Assembly: GCA_003599885.1 (NCBI GenBank)
Contig: QZKW01000030.1
Span: 62,001-126,000 of the forward strand
Length of the DNA: 64,000 bases
Source of the DNA: Desulfobacteraceae bacterium
GTDB lineage: Bacteria; Desulfobacterota; Desulfobacteria; Desulfobacterales; Desulfosalsimonadaceae
Direction: 5' to 3'
Shown here: positions 16,693 through 25,734 of the stretch, piece by piece
Layout: every line of letters starts with the position of its first letter
Numbering within the stretch: the stretch's first letter is position 1
Program-made: the position numbers and the translations under genes
Notes under the pieces: generated by a model
The model's database searches: none
Told to the model about the DNA's origin: nothing
What the model saw: only the letters and a program-made list of their open reading frames with translations

Positions 16693-18003
16693 ATGAAACG
16701 ATCATCTATTTTAATAACGTTTTTATTTATTTTATTAACAGTATCAGCCGGCATTGCGGATGCCTCTGATGAAAACACATATTCAGGAGATCTGTTGTCC
16801 CGGTCGACGATGACCGGTGACTGGGGCGGCATGCGCAATGAACTGGCTTCCAAAGGCGTTACTTTTGATCTGAGCGTCACCCAGGTTGAACAAGGGGTCA
16901 CCAGGGGAGGCAAAAATAAAGAATGGGAATATGAAGGAAGAGGTCTTTTCACGCTCAATCTGGACACCCAAAAACTGGGACTCTGGCCCGGAGGCTTTTT
17001 TACTGTGGAAGCCGAGGGGAATTGGGAAAATGCCGTTAATCCAAAAACCGGGGCGCTCATGCCGGTCAACAGCAGCCATCTCTATCCGCTGCCGGGAGAT
17101 GGCGAGTTTGCCATACCCAATGTATCGTATATGCAGTTTCTTTCCGAACATTTCGGTATTGTCATGGGCAAGCTGGACACCACGACAGGAGATATGAATG
17201 AATTTGCGCATGGGAAAGGAGATGCCCAGTTCCTGAATCTGGCATTTAATGTTAATCCGACGCTTCTCATATCATGCCCCTATTCAACATTGGGGGCCGG
17301 CGCGATCATCTTGCCGGTCAAAGCAAATCCCGATGCCGCAGTTATTTCTTTTTCCGCGCTTTCCGGAGACGGGCAGCCCACCACAGACGGATTTGACGAC
17401 CTGGGTAATGGAAACAACGTATATGCCGGTGAAGGCAGGGTGAGAACCGACTTTTTCGGGAAAACCGGGCACCAGCTCATTGGCGGGGTTTATTCAACCA
17501 AAACCTTTACATCCATTGATCAAAATTTACGGTTTATTATCGAGAATCAGGGAATTGAACAAAAAGAGGATGCCTGGGCTGTTTATTATAATTTCGACCA
17601 GTATATTTTCGAGGAGCAAAAAGGTTCCGGCAAAGGCATGGGCATTTTCGGACGGGTGGGCGTTTCAGACGGTAATCCGAACCCCATGGAATATTTCTAC
17701 AGCATCGGTTTTGGTGGAAAGGGCTTCTTATCCCAGAGACCCAATGACGGGTTTGGCATCGGCTATTATTATCTGGATATCAACTCACCAAAGTTCACCG
17801 GTCCCCTGATGACCCGTTCTGTTTTGAGGGATGAGCAGGGGATTGAGGCATATTACAATATCGGCATCACCCCGTGGATGCAGCTCACGCCCGACATTCA
17901 GGTCATCAAGGGCGCCCAGGAATACAAACGCACCGGCCTTTTGACAAAAGAAGAAATTGATACGGCCACGGTGCTGGGACTCCGGCTTCAGATGATTTTT
18001 TAA
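16693..18003 (+). CDS. OprB-family carbohydrate-type porin
   Basis: This 436-residue protein starts at the ATG at 16693, just after a GGAGGAAGGG site. The signal peptide is about 24 residues. The mature protein opens with the OprB hallmark LTGDWGG-like segment (TMTGDWGGMRNELASKGVTF). It then alternates strands with features such as FFTVEAEGNW, FLSEHFGIVMGKLD, GIGYYYL and a terminal RLQMIF with an aromatic last residue. OprB porins are outer-membrane channels for sugars and other small solutes. Here the neighbours (sulfatase, hydrolases) suggest uptake of a less usual substrate, but that is an inference. Confidence 0.85.
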   Translation: MKRSSILITFLFILLTVSAGIADASDENTYSGDLLSRSTMTGDWGGMRNELASKGVTFDLSVTQVEQGVTRGGKNKEWEYEGRGLFTLNLDTQKLGLWPGGFFTVEAEGNWENAVNPKTGALMPVNSSHLYPLPGDGEFAIPNVSYMQFLSEHFGIVMGKLDTTTGDMNEFAHGKGDAQFLNLAFNVNPTLLISCPYSTLGAGAIILPVKANPDAAVISFSALSGDGQPTTDGFDDLGNGNNVYAGEGRVRTDFFGKTGHQLIGGVYSTKTFTSIDQNLRFIIENQGIEQKEDAWAVYYNFDQYIFEEQKGSGKGMGIFGRVGVSDGNPNPMEYFYSIGFGGKGFLSQRPNDGFGIGYYYLDINSPKFTGPLMTRSVLRDEQGIEAYYNIGITPWMQLTPDIQVIKGAQEYKRTGLLTKEEIDTATVLGLRLQMIF

Positions 18004-18013
18004 GGAATGGCAT

Positions 18014-18964
18014 ATGAATTTAATGAAAAAACCGGCGGCTTTTCTTATCTGCATGACATGGTTCAGTCTGGCAACTGCTTGTCTGACCTTCGCCGCATCC
18101 CCTGCCACAAAGGAAGGAACGCCTTTGGTTGTTTTTCAATGGAGCGGCGACTACCCGGTTGAACGTCTGGGCAGCCTGCCGGAAGGCCAGCACAACTCGC
18201 CAGTCGGCTATATCATTGATAAAAAGACATTCAGTGGTGTGTGGCAAATTTTTAAACCCGGTGAAGAAATGCCGGAAGTCGATTTTACCACCCATTTAAT
18301 CGTGTTTGTCCGTAACATAAATTTCTACAACCAAATCTCCATTATAAAATGCACGCTCAGGGAAAGCACGGCAGAGGTCCTGACAATGGAAACCCGGTCC
18401 GCCAAGCCCATCGAAGACAAGGTGGCCATGGCACTTGCCCTGATCCCCCGCAATGGTGTGAAATTCATCAACGCCGGAGAAATCAGAATTCCTGTATCGG
18501 ACGAAATTAAGCCGGAACGTTCTTCTGCAAAAAACCCGGACAATGCCTGCTATTTTATCGAGAAACAGGCAGTTTGCCTGAATAACGGTCAGTTTGAGGT
18601 TGCGGCCGCCTCGGATTCAGCTTCAAAAATCAAGACCGCGATTTTCGGCGAACCTGTTTTTGGCGATCTGGATGGAAACGGCAGCAAGGATGCGGTGATG
18701 TTTCTGACTCAAAGTTCCGGCGGCAGCGGCACTTTTTATTATGTAGCTGCCGCGCTTAACATGCATGGCTCGTTTTCGGGTACCCATGCGATCTTCCTTG
18801 GCGACAGGATCAGCCCCCATACTATTGCGATTCAAGACAGGATGATTATTATCAACTATACTGATCGCAAAGTGAATGAGCCCATGTCCACGCCTTCTTC
18901 TATCGGCATATCCAGATACATTGCACTGAACGGCAATCAACTTGTCCCGAGCCCGCATCATTAA
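18014..18964 (+). CDS. Secreted two-domain protein: PrcB-like domain plus Asp-rich repeat domain
   Basis: This 316-residue protein has a signal peptide. Residues about 35-155 are homologous over their full length to the C-terminal domain of the acid phosphatase at 6633-7883. Shared landmarks are WxGDxP, LPEGQ, a central VDF/IDF and METxSAxPxEDKxAM. The C-terminal half (about 180-316) contains FGDLDGNGSKDAVMFL, a calcium-loop-like DxDxNxxxD motif, followed by a GGSGTFYYVAAALN segment. That pattern is seen in many secreted proteins of unknown role. It lies 10 bases after the porin, so it is probably in the same operon. Confidence 0.75.
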   Translation: MNLMKKPAAFLICMTWFSLATACLTFAASPATKEGTPLVVFQWSGDYPVERLGSLPEGQHNSPVGYIIDKKTFSGVWQIFKPGEEMPEVDFTTHLIVFVRNINFYNQISIIKCTLRESTAEVLTMETRSAKPIEDKVAMALALIPRNGVKFINAGEIRIPVSDEIKPERSSAKNPDNACYFIEKQAVCLNNGQFEVAAASDSASKIKTAIFGEPVFGDLDGNGSKDAVMFLTQSSGGSGTFYYVAAALNMHGSFSGTHAIFLGDRISPHTIAIQDRMIIINYTDRKVNEPMSTPSSIGISRYIALNGNQLVPSPHH

Positions 18965-19077
18965 TGAGCCGGTTGTCAACACAGGGACCGTGCTGCTAGC
19001 CATCACCAAATCTCTGGGGCTGTTTCGATTGAAACAGAGCAATTAATATTCAAAATCTATAAATAAAAAGGATAATT

Positions 19078-19761
19078 ATGAAAAAACCCACTCTGACTAT
19101 TTTTTGGTTGTTTTTTGTGCCCATTTTTCTGCTTGCTGCCGGATGCGCTTCCAAAAAACCGCATTACTCCGGGTTCCTTGAGGATTATCCGGAATTTCAG
19201 CCGGGTCAAAAAGGGGGCGTTGACCTTGTGTATCTCAAAGAAGGGGTGGATTTTAAAAAATACAACAAGATGATGCTGGATCATATTATTTTCTTTACGA
19301 ATCCGGACGCGAAATTTAAAGGGGTTGAAGCGGACGAGCTCAAGAAACTGGAAGATTCTTTCCATTCGGCCCTGAAAAATGAACTGGAAAAGGAATATCC
19401 GCTGGTGGCGTATCCCATTGTGGATGCGCCAGCCCCGGATGTTATGAAATTACGCATCGCGGTGACCACTTTAAACCCCGGCCGGCCCGTGGTGTGCGGG
19501 GCGGCAATGGCCCTTCTCCCGATCCGGCTTACCGTGGGAGAAGCCAAAAAAGCCATCACAGGAGAGGATATTGGTGCGGGCAGCGCAAGTATTGAGGTGG
19601 AGATGCTGGATTCGATGACGAATCAACGCATCGCCGCAGCAATAGATAACTATAGCGAATCTCCGGATTCCTGTGTTTCAGCAGAGGGGGCCGCCCATGA
19701 AGCATTTGGTTTCTGGGCGAAAAGGCTCCGGTTTTTCATGGACACCATTCATGGCAATTGA
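19078..19761 (+). CDS. DUF3313 lipoprotein (copy 2)
   Basis: This 227-residue protein has a signal peptide and a lipobox LAAGC. The mature start YSGFLEDYPEFQPG parallels SGFLNDYSQLKEG in copy 1 at 10954. The same DUF3313 landmarks follow: a VDFKKYNKMMLDHI strand block, a central 'MKLRIAVTT' strand and an FWAKRLRFFMD C-terminal helix. The two copies are clearly diverged paralogues, not a recent duplication. It precedes the sulfatase by 122 bases. Role unknown; envelope location is likely. Confidence 0.85.
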   Translation: MKKPTLTIFWLFFVPIFLLAAGCASKKPHYSGFLEDYPEFQPGQKGGVDLVYLKEGVDFKKYNKMMLDHIIFFTNPDAKFKGVEADELKKLEDSFHSALKNELEKEYPLVAYPIVDAPAPDVMKLRIAVTTLNPGRPVVCGAAMALLPIRLTVGEAKKAITGEDIGAGSASIEVEMLDSMTNQRIAAAIDNYSESPDSCVSAEGAAHEAFGFWAKRLRFFMDTIHGN

Positions 19762-19883
19762 TTTCAACATTGGCATCAGGTATAAACAGGCAGAAGTTCG
19801 GTATGTTTTTTTCTACTATCTTCTATCAGTTACTTGCAATTTTTTTCAAGAAACATAAAACGCGAACAAAAGGGAGACAGGAC

Positions 19884-22304
19884 ATGAAAAGGAAAACCGT
19901 ATTAAGCATATTCAGCATGGTGCTCGGTATGGTATGCGTCGCAACAGCGACAATGGCGGCAGAACCGGATCGCACAACCCTGCCGATCCCTGAACCGAAC
20001 TATCCCCACAGCACCGTGCTCGACGCGCGTAACGCCACACCGCCGCCCCGATTTGAAGTCAAGGCGCCGGTCGGCGCACCGAACGTGGTCATCGTTCTTG
20101 TGGATGACATGGGGTTCGGTATGCCGAGCGCATTTGGCGGGCCGGTGCACATGCCATCAGCCGACCGTCTTGCCAGTCAGGGGCTGCGCTACAATCAGTT
20201 CCATACCACAGCCGTCTGCTCGCCGACGCGGACCGCCCTGCTCTCCGGCCGCAATCACCACATGAACAACATGGGCGGCATCACTGAAACAGCCACGGCG
20301 TTTCCAGGCAATACGGGACAGCGGCCCAACAATGTCGCTCCCCTTGCCGAGATGCTGCGCCTGAACGGTTACTCCACCGGCTTCTTCGGCAAGAACCACG
20401 AGACCGCGCCCTGGGAAGTCAGCCCCTCCGGACCGACTGACCGTTGGCCGACACGTTCGGGTTTTGACAAGTTCTACGGTTTCTTTGGTGGTGAAACCGA
20501 CCAGTGGGCGCCCACGATCTATGACGGGATGACCCGGGTTCCCACACCACACTATGAGGGATACAACTTCATGACGGACATGACCGACCAGGCCATCGGG
20601 TGGATGAAGTTCCAGAAGTCGCTGACACCGGACAAACCCTTCTTCATTTATTTCGCCCCGGGCGCCACCCACGCGCCCCACCATGTGCCCAAGGAATGGA
20701 TTGCCAAATACAAGGGCAAGTTCGACGATGGCTGGGACAAGCTGCGCGAAGAAACACTGAAACGCCAGATCGCCCTGGGCGTGGTGCCGCCGGGCACGAA
20801 ACTGGCGAACAAGCCCGAGGCCATCAAAGACTGGGACAAACTGACACCCGACGAGAAGAAGCTATTTGCCCGCCAGATGGAAGTGTATGCCGGTTTTGGC
20901 GAATACTGCGACCATGAGATCGGCCGGATGTTCGATGCCATCGGTGAGGCTGGTCAGTCAGAAAATACGCTGGTCTTCTACATCCTCGGCGATAACGGAA
21001 CCAGTGCAGAGGGCGGCATGAACGGCATGTTCAGCGAGATGACCTATTTCAATGGTGTTCAAGAGACGGTTCAGGACATGCTCAAACATTACGACGATTG
21101 GGGCGGTCCCAACACCTATCCGCACATGGCCGCAGGTTGGGCTGTCGCGGGCGACACACCTTTTATGTGGACAAAACAAATTGCCTCCAACTACGGCGGA
21201 ACCCGAAATGGGATGATCGTCTCGTGGCCCAAGCGCATCAAAACTGCCAACGAGATCCGCTCACAGTGGCACCACGTCATTGACGTGGCTCCCACCGTGC
21301 TGGAAGCTGCGAACCTGCCCGAACCCAAGAGCGTCAACGGCACAGTCCAGGAGCCGATCGAAGGCGTGAGTATGCTGTACACCTTTGACAATGCGCGAGC
21401 CAAGAGCACACACACGACCCAGTATTTCGAAATGTTCGGCAACCGCGCCATCTATCAGGACGGCTGGCTTGCCGGCACCCTCCACCGTGCACCATGGGAA
21501 ATGAAGCCCCGGAGACCCTTGTTGGACGACATTTGGGAGCTTTATGACACAAGCAATGACTTCAGCCTCGTGAATGATCTGGCCAAGACCAATCCGAAAA
21601 AGCTTAAGGAGATGCAGGACCTCTTCATCAAAGAGGCCATCAAGTATCGTGCGCTGCCCATTGATGATCGGGTTGTTGAACGCGTCAATGCAGCGCTGGC
21701 GGGCCGACCTGATTTGATGGCAGGCCGCACCTCGCTCACACTCGCGCCGGGTATGGACTCGATGAGCGAGAACGTGTTCATCAACATCAAGAACCGGTCG
21801 CTCTCCATAACTGCAGATATGGAGATTCCGGAAGGTGGAGCGAGTGGCGTGATCCTGGCTCAGGGCGGTCGTTTCGGCGGCTGGAGCCTGTATCTCAAGG
21901 ACGGCAAACCGACCTACTGCTATAACTTCATCGGGCTTGAGGAGTACAAAGTGGCTGCCTCTAATGCGCTCGCACCCGGCAAGGCCACCATCCGCATGGA
22001 CTTCGACTATGACGGCGGCGGGGTCGGCAAGGGCGGTATAGCCACGCTTCTGGTCAACGGCAGTCAGGTTGCCAGCGGCCGGATCGAACGGACGCAAGCG
22101 ATGATTTTCTCTGCCGATGAGACGGCGGGGGTCGGCAAGGATGACGCCACACCGGTCACGGCTGACTATAAGGAGCAAGACAATGCTTTCACGGGTAAGA
22201 TTTTTAAAGTAACCGTGGACGTGAAACCCATTGGTGCTGCTGTCAAGGCGGAAGCGGACAAGGCCAGGGTGGAAGCTGCCCATAAAAAAGCGATGTCGGA
22301 TTAA
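19884..22304 (+). CDS. Large secreted Cys-type arylsulfatase
   Basis: This 806-residue protein starts at the ATG at 19884 after AAAGGGAGACAG; a longer open frame upstream has no initiation support. After a signal peptide, residues about 60-540 form a type I sulfatase domain. Metal-binding DDMGFG comes first. CSPTR at residue 112 follows; its Cys is the residue converted to formylglycine. The GKNHE segment and the late DNGTS metal motif are also present. The enzyme should hydrolyse sulfate esters in the periplasm or outside. The last 170 residues add a lectin-like beta domain (GGRFGGWSLYLKDGKP). No maturation enzyme is encoded in the window. Lysine codons favour AAG here while neighbours favour AAA. 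Confidence 0.9.
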   Translation: MKRKTVLSIFSMVLGMVCVATATMAAEPDRTTLPIPEPNYPHSTVLDARNATPPPRFEVKAPVGAPNVVIVLVDDMGFGMPSAFGGPVHMPSADRLASQGLRYNQFHTTAVCSPTRTALLSGRNHHMNNMGGITETATAFPGNTGQRPNNVAPLAEMLRLNGYSTGFFGKNHETAPWEVSPSGPTDRWPTRSGFDKFYGFFGGETDQWAPTIYDGMTRVPTPHYEGYNFMTDMTDQAIGWMKFQKSLTPDKPFFIYFAPGATHAPHHVPKEWIAKYKGKFDDGWDKLREETLKRQIALGVVPPGTKLANKPEAIKDWDKLTPDEKKLFARQMEVYAGFGEYCDHEIGRMFDAIGEAGQSENTLVFYILGDNGTSAEGGMNGMFSEMTYFNGVQETVQDMLKHYDDWGGPNTYPHMAAGWAVAGDTPFMWTKQIASNYGGTRNGMIVSWPKRIKTANEIRSQWHHVIDVAPTVLEAANLPEPKSVNGTVQEPIEGVSMLYTFDNARAKSTHTTQYFEMFGNRAIYQDGWLAGTLHRAPWEMKPRRPLLDDIWELYDTSNDFSLVNDLAKTNPKKLKEMQDLFIKEAIKYRALPIDDRVVERVNAALAGRPDLMAGRTSLTLAPGMDSMSENVFINIKNRSLSITADMEIPEGGASGVILAQGGRFGGWSLYLKDGKPTYCYNFIGLEEYKVAASNALAPGKATIRMDFDYDGGGVGKGGIATLLVNGSQVASGRIERTQAMIFSADETAGVGKDDATPVTADYKEQDNAFTGKIFKVTVDVKPIGAAVKAEADKARVEAAHKKAMSD

Positions 22305-22310
22305 CAGCAT

Positions 22311-22331
22311 ATCATCATCATCATCATCATC
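22311..22331. repeat. ATC trinucleotide repeat (seven units)
   Basis: Seven perfect ATC units follow the sulfatase stop by six bases and abut the terminator hairpin. Read in another frame they would give CAT codons, but the stop codon lies upstream, so no His-tail is encoded. Such tracts can vary in length by slippage. Confidence 0.8.
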
Positions 22332-22375
22332 AGGGAGGAAAGGAAGCGATGCCCTTTCCTCCCTGATTTATTCTT
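22331..22375 (+). terminator. Intrinsic terminator after the sulfatase
   Basis: CAGGGAGGAAAGG and CCTTTCCTCCCTG form a perfect 13-bp stem with a nine-base loop, followed by a T-rich stretch (ATTTATTCTT). It should end the transcript carrying the porin-to-sulfatase genes. Confidence 0.75.
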
Positions 22376-22450
22376 CAGTAATGCGGATCTTGGGGTTGTG
22401 GGCTTAATCGCAATACAAAACTTAAATACTGGTTTTAAAGGAAATTGTCT

Positions 22451-23398
22451 GTGGAGTTATCTCTTGAAAGAATTTTTCGCCGTCTGACGGCATACGCAGG
22501 TATACTGCCAGTCATTTTAGCGCTCTTGTTCGCGCCCAGGCAAGCCTGTGCCGGCGAGATTGAGCCCAGAGCTTACGGCAACACGCCGGTCGGAGTCAAT
22601 TTTCTGATAGCGGGTTACGCCTATTCTTCAGGAGGCTTGGCAACCGACGGTTCGTCGCCGCTAAAAGATGCAGAGCTGCGTATGAACTCCGGTATTTTGG
22701 CCTATGCGCGGTCAGTGGAGGTGTGGGGCAAACCGGGAAAGTTTGATATCATACTGCCGTATTCCGGTTTGTCCGGCAGAGCAGTGGTCGGGGAGGAACT
22801 TCGGGAACGTGATGTTACCGGTTTTCACGATTCCCGGTTTCGCTTCTCGGTCAATTTCTATGGGGCACCCGTGCTGTCGGTTCAGGAATTCTCCGACTGG
22901 CAGCAGGATCTGCTTATCGGGGCCAGCATTCAGGTTTCTGCGCCCACCGGGCAATATGATCCGGACAAACTGGTGAATCTTGGCAATAACCGCTGGTTCA
23001 TTAAGCCCGATATTGGAATATCCAAGGCGTGGGGAGGGTTTGCGCTGGAGTTTTCCACCGGCGTATTTTTCTTTACAGACAATGATGACTTCTTTGGCGG
23101 CAAAGAACTGGAGCAGAATGAGGTTTCAACCACGCAACTGCATGCCATCTATAACTTTGGCAGAGGGATATGGGCTGCCGTGAGCGGAACGTATGATTAC
23201 GGCGGGCGGACGACAATTAATGGCGTGCGGAGTGATGATCTGCAGAGTAACTGGCGGACGGGGGCGACATTGGGCCTACCCATAAACCGGAATAACTCGA
23301 TTAAGCTTTACGCCAGCAGCGGCATTTCCACCCGCACCGGGAGCGATTACGACTTGTACGGAATTGCCTGGCAGTGCCGTTGGGGCAATGGACTGTAA
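22451..23398 (+). CDS. Outer-membrane protein of the 'MetA-pathway of phenol degradation' type
   Basis: Translation starts at the GTG at 22451, with AAAGGAAA nine bases upstream; a TTG at 22445 is too close to that site. A signal peptide ends near ACAGE. The rest is a beta-barrel pattern with NTPVGVNFLIAGYAYSSGG and a SAPTGQYDPDKLVNLGNNRW block. That block is the signature of the family annotated as putative MetA-pathway outer-membrane transporters. Such proteins are thought to pass hydrophobic compounds. It lies after the sulfatase terminator, so it may have its own promoter within the 75 bases between them. Confidence 0.8.
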   Translation: MELSLERIFRRLTAYAGILPVILALLFAPRQACAGEIEPRAYGNTPVGVNFLIAGYAYSSGGLATDGSSPLKDAELRMNSGILAYARSVEVWGKPGKFDIILPYSGLSGRAVVGEELRERDVTGFHDSRFRFSVNFYGAPVLSVQEFSDWQQDLLIGASIQVSAPTGQYDPDKLVNLGNNRWFIKPDIGISKAWGGFALEFSTGVFFFTDNDDFFGGKELEQNEVSTTQLHAIYNFGRGIWAAVSGTYDYGGRTTINGVRSDDLQSNWRTGATLGLPINRNNSIKLYASSGISTRTGSDYDLYGIAWQCRWGNGL

Positions 23399-23412
23399 TT
23401 AAATTGTGATGT

Positions 23413-23430
23413 ACACTCTTTAGTGTTTTT
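23413..23430 (+). terminator. Weak terminator-like hairpin
   Basis: ACACT and AGTGT form a five-base stem with loop CTTT, followed directly by TTTTT. It lies between the outer-membrane protein and the alpha/beta hydrolase gene. The stem is short, so function is doubtful. Confidence 0.3.
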
Positions 23431-23465
23431 CAAACGCTGTAAAACAGTTGCCGGAGATTTCAGAA

Positions 23466-24569
23466 ATGGTTAAAGGAATGAAGAACAAACAGGTGTTTTT
23501 CGGTATCATGCTTTTTATTGGCATATTGCTGTCCGTCCCGTCGTGCATAACGGAAAAAGAAATGTATCAATCGGCATCCGGTGAAAAAGAGCTGCCCAAA
23601 TGGCGGCTGCTTGCAAGGGCAAGAGAAGCGCATGGCCCCTATATCCAGTGGAAGGAAGGGCTCATCAAAGAGCTTTATGCCGGCAGCAAGATGATTGATA
23701 CGAAAAAAGGGCCCATCGAATATGCCATTCAAGGAGACAGCGGCCCTTACCTGATGGTCATGCACGGTGGCCCCGGCGGGTATGATCAAACAGCGGCTTT
23801 GTTCAGCGACATGTTTGACAAAGGCTTCCGAGTTTTGAGCTGGTCCCGGCCGGGGTATATCCGCACCCCTCTGGAAGTGGCGAAAACCTTTGAAGATCAG
23901 GCGGATGCGGCAATAGCGCTTCTGGATGCCCTGCACATCGACCGGGTGGCCGTCCTCGGTTACTCGGCAGGGGGACCGCCGGCCATCTATTTTTCATCCC
24001 GATATCCCGGCCGCACCTGGGCCCTGATTCTTGAATGCGCCGTGTCAAGAAAATGGGTAATTAAAAAAGAGAATATCGAGGAAAATATTTATTTCGGGTA
24101 TCTGATGTATCAGGATCCTTTTCTCTGGACCTCTGATGTTGTGGGCACCCATGCTCCCCGGATGATCGGCATGTCCACCATTGAAATGGAAAGCTCCCTG
24201 GATAAGGCGGAAACCGAAAAGCTGATGGATAATATCATGAAAGACCCGGAACGGGTGAAGGTGCTTACCGGAATGATGAAAAGCATGAGCCCCGGCGATC
24301 TCCGCGAGGCAGGCATGAAAAATGATGTTGAGCAGCTTGAAAAAGTAAAAGACCTTCCCTTAAAGGACATTAAGACGCCCACCTTGATTATCCACGGAAC
24401 AAAGGATGCCGATGTGTCTGTGGCGGATGCTGAATTCTCCGCAAGTCAAATTCCCGGGTCCGAGCTATTTCTTGTGCCCGGTGGTTTTCATGTCATGGCG
24501 ATAACGGATTCCATAGACACAATCACCCAAAAGCGGGTGGATTTTTTAAAGGAACATTCACCGCATTAA
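23466..24569 (+). CDS. Alpha/beta hydrolase, lipoprotein-like
   Basis: The ATG at 23466 follows CCGGAG by nine bases. The N-terminus has a hydrophobic signal ending in VPSC, a possible lipobox. The fold is clear. The oxyanion-hole strand is VMHGGPGG. The nucleophile elbow GYSAGG places Ser at about residue 167. A late Asp in HGTKDADV and His in GGFHVMA complete the triad. The layout is that of proline-iminopeptidase or haloalkane-dehalogenase-like hydrolases; the substrate is unknown. It is 90 bases before the DUF4105 gene and may share a transcript with it. Confidence 0.85.
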   Translation: MVKGMKNKQVFFGIMLFIGILLSVPSCITEKEMYQSASGEKELPKWRLLARAREAHGPYIQWKEGLIKELYAGSKMIDTKKGPIEYAIQGDSGPYLMVMHGGPGGYDQTAALFSDMFDKGFRVLSWSRPGYIRTPLEVAKTFEDQADAAIALLDALHIDRVAVLGYSAGGPPAIYFSSRYPGRTWALILECAVSRKWVIKKENIEENIYFGYLMYQDPFLWTSDVVGTHAPRMIGMSTIEMESSLDKAETEKLMDNIMKDPERVKVLTGMMKSMSPGDLREAGMKNDVEQLEKVKDLPLKDIKTPTLIIHGTKDADVSVADAEFSASQIPGSELFLVPGGFHVMAITDSIDTITQKRVDFLKEHSPH

Positions 24570-24659
24570 ACATAATCAGAGATGAAGAAAAACTGTATTC
24601 CGCTTTTAATCATTTTATAACGTTCCTATTAACCCTGATTTATTAAAGGAAACAGATTC

Positions 24660-25733
24660 ATGAAAACAGGCGACCAGTGTAAAATGAACCGGCGGGTAAA
24701 AAGCAAACCCAATGGATTTATCAGCGAGGTGCTTCTACGTTTGCTATTTTTGATTCTTCTGTTTCCTTTTTTTTTGTGGGGTTTTTTCGCGTTCTGGTGG
24801 GGAAGCTGGCCCCATTGGGTTTGTGTGACCCTGGCCGTCTTATATTCTTTTTTAAATATTGCGGTTATCTTCATCGCATCCCGGCAATGGATACTCCTGC
24901 TTTGTTTTCTGGTGTTTCTGATTCCGCTGGCATCGTTTTTTCTCATGCAGCCGTCCAATGACCGGAACTGGCAGCCCGATGCCGTATCGATACCCTATGC
25001 AGAGATAAACGGCGACACGCTCATTCTCCATAATGTCAGAAATTGCGACTACAAAACCGAAACGGATTTTGTGCCGCATTTTGAGACTCGGACGTATGAT
25101 TTATCCAAATTGCGCAGCGTCGATTGGATGCTTGTTGACTGGGGCTTGAAATATGTCGCCCACGCCATGGTCAGTTTCGGGTTTGAGGGAGACCAGTATC
25201 TTTGCTTTTCCATTGAGATGCGCAAGGAGGTCGGCGAGGAATATTCGGCAATTAAAGGATTTTTCCGGCAATATGAACTATTGTATATCGTCGGAGATGA
25301 ACGGGATCTGGTTCGCCTGCGCACGAATTTCCGGAAAGGGGAAGATGTGTATTTGTATCGGTTACGGGGAGTATCTCAAAAAAATCTCCGCGGTTTTCTG
25401 ATGGGGTATATCAACCGGATCAATCAGCTTCATGAAAACGCGGAATGGTATAACGCACTCACCCAAAACTGCATGACCAGCGCGTTTCGTATCGCCCGGC
25501 AGAATGCGGCACCCGGTCGTGGAAAATGGCACTGGTCCATCGTCCTTAATGGATTTGCCGACCGCCATGCATATGAAAACGGGGGCATCGACACTTCGCT
25601 GCCCTTTGATGAACTTAAAAAGGCAAGCCTCATCAATGAACGCGCCATAGCGGCAGGTAATTCCGCCGATTTTTCAAAACTAATCCGCCAGGGAATGCCA
25701 GGAATGGATGATGTGCCCGGAAAAGGAGAATAA
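24660..25733 (+). CDS. DUF4105 membrane protein
   Basis: This 357-residue protein has three hydrophobic helices near the N-terminus (about residues 22-98). A periplasmic DUF4105 domain follows with LHNVRNCDYKTETDFVPHFE, TRTYDLSKLRSVDW and VSFGFEGDQYLCFSIEMR. A Cys in TQNCMTS near residue 280 is typical of the papain-like variant of this family (the Lnb N-terminal-like domain) and could be catalytic. A His-containing WHWSIVLNG follows. The reaction is not known. The stop is one base before the next start, with the AAAAGGAGAA site inside this gene's end, so the lipase-like gene is coupled. Confidence 0.85.
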   Translation: MKTGDQCKMNRRVKSKPNGFISEVLLRLLFLILLFPFFLWGFFAFWWGSWPHWVCVTLAVLYSFLNIAVIFIASRQWILLLCFLVFLIPLASFFLMQPSNDRNWQPDAVSIPYAEINGDTLILHNVRNCDYKTETDFVPHFETRTYDLSKLRSVDWMLVDWGLKYVAHAMVSFGFEGDQYLCFSIEMRKEVGEEYSAIKGFFRQYELLYIVGDERDLVRLRTNFRKGEDVYLYRLRGVSQKNLRGFLMGYINRINQLHENAEWYNALTQNCMTSAFRIARQNAAPGRGKWHWSIVLNGFADRHAYENGGIDTSLPFDELKKASLINERAIAAGNSADFSKLIRQGMPGMDDVPGKGE

Positions 25734-25734
25734 A

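Noticed and set aside
22308-22331. Run of CAT triplets suggesting a His-tag or vector sequence
   Set aside because: The stop codon of the sulfatase precedes it, and in frame it reads ATC repeats. It is a short natural triplet repeat.
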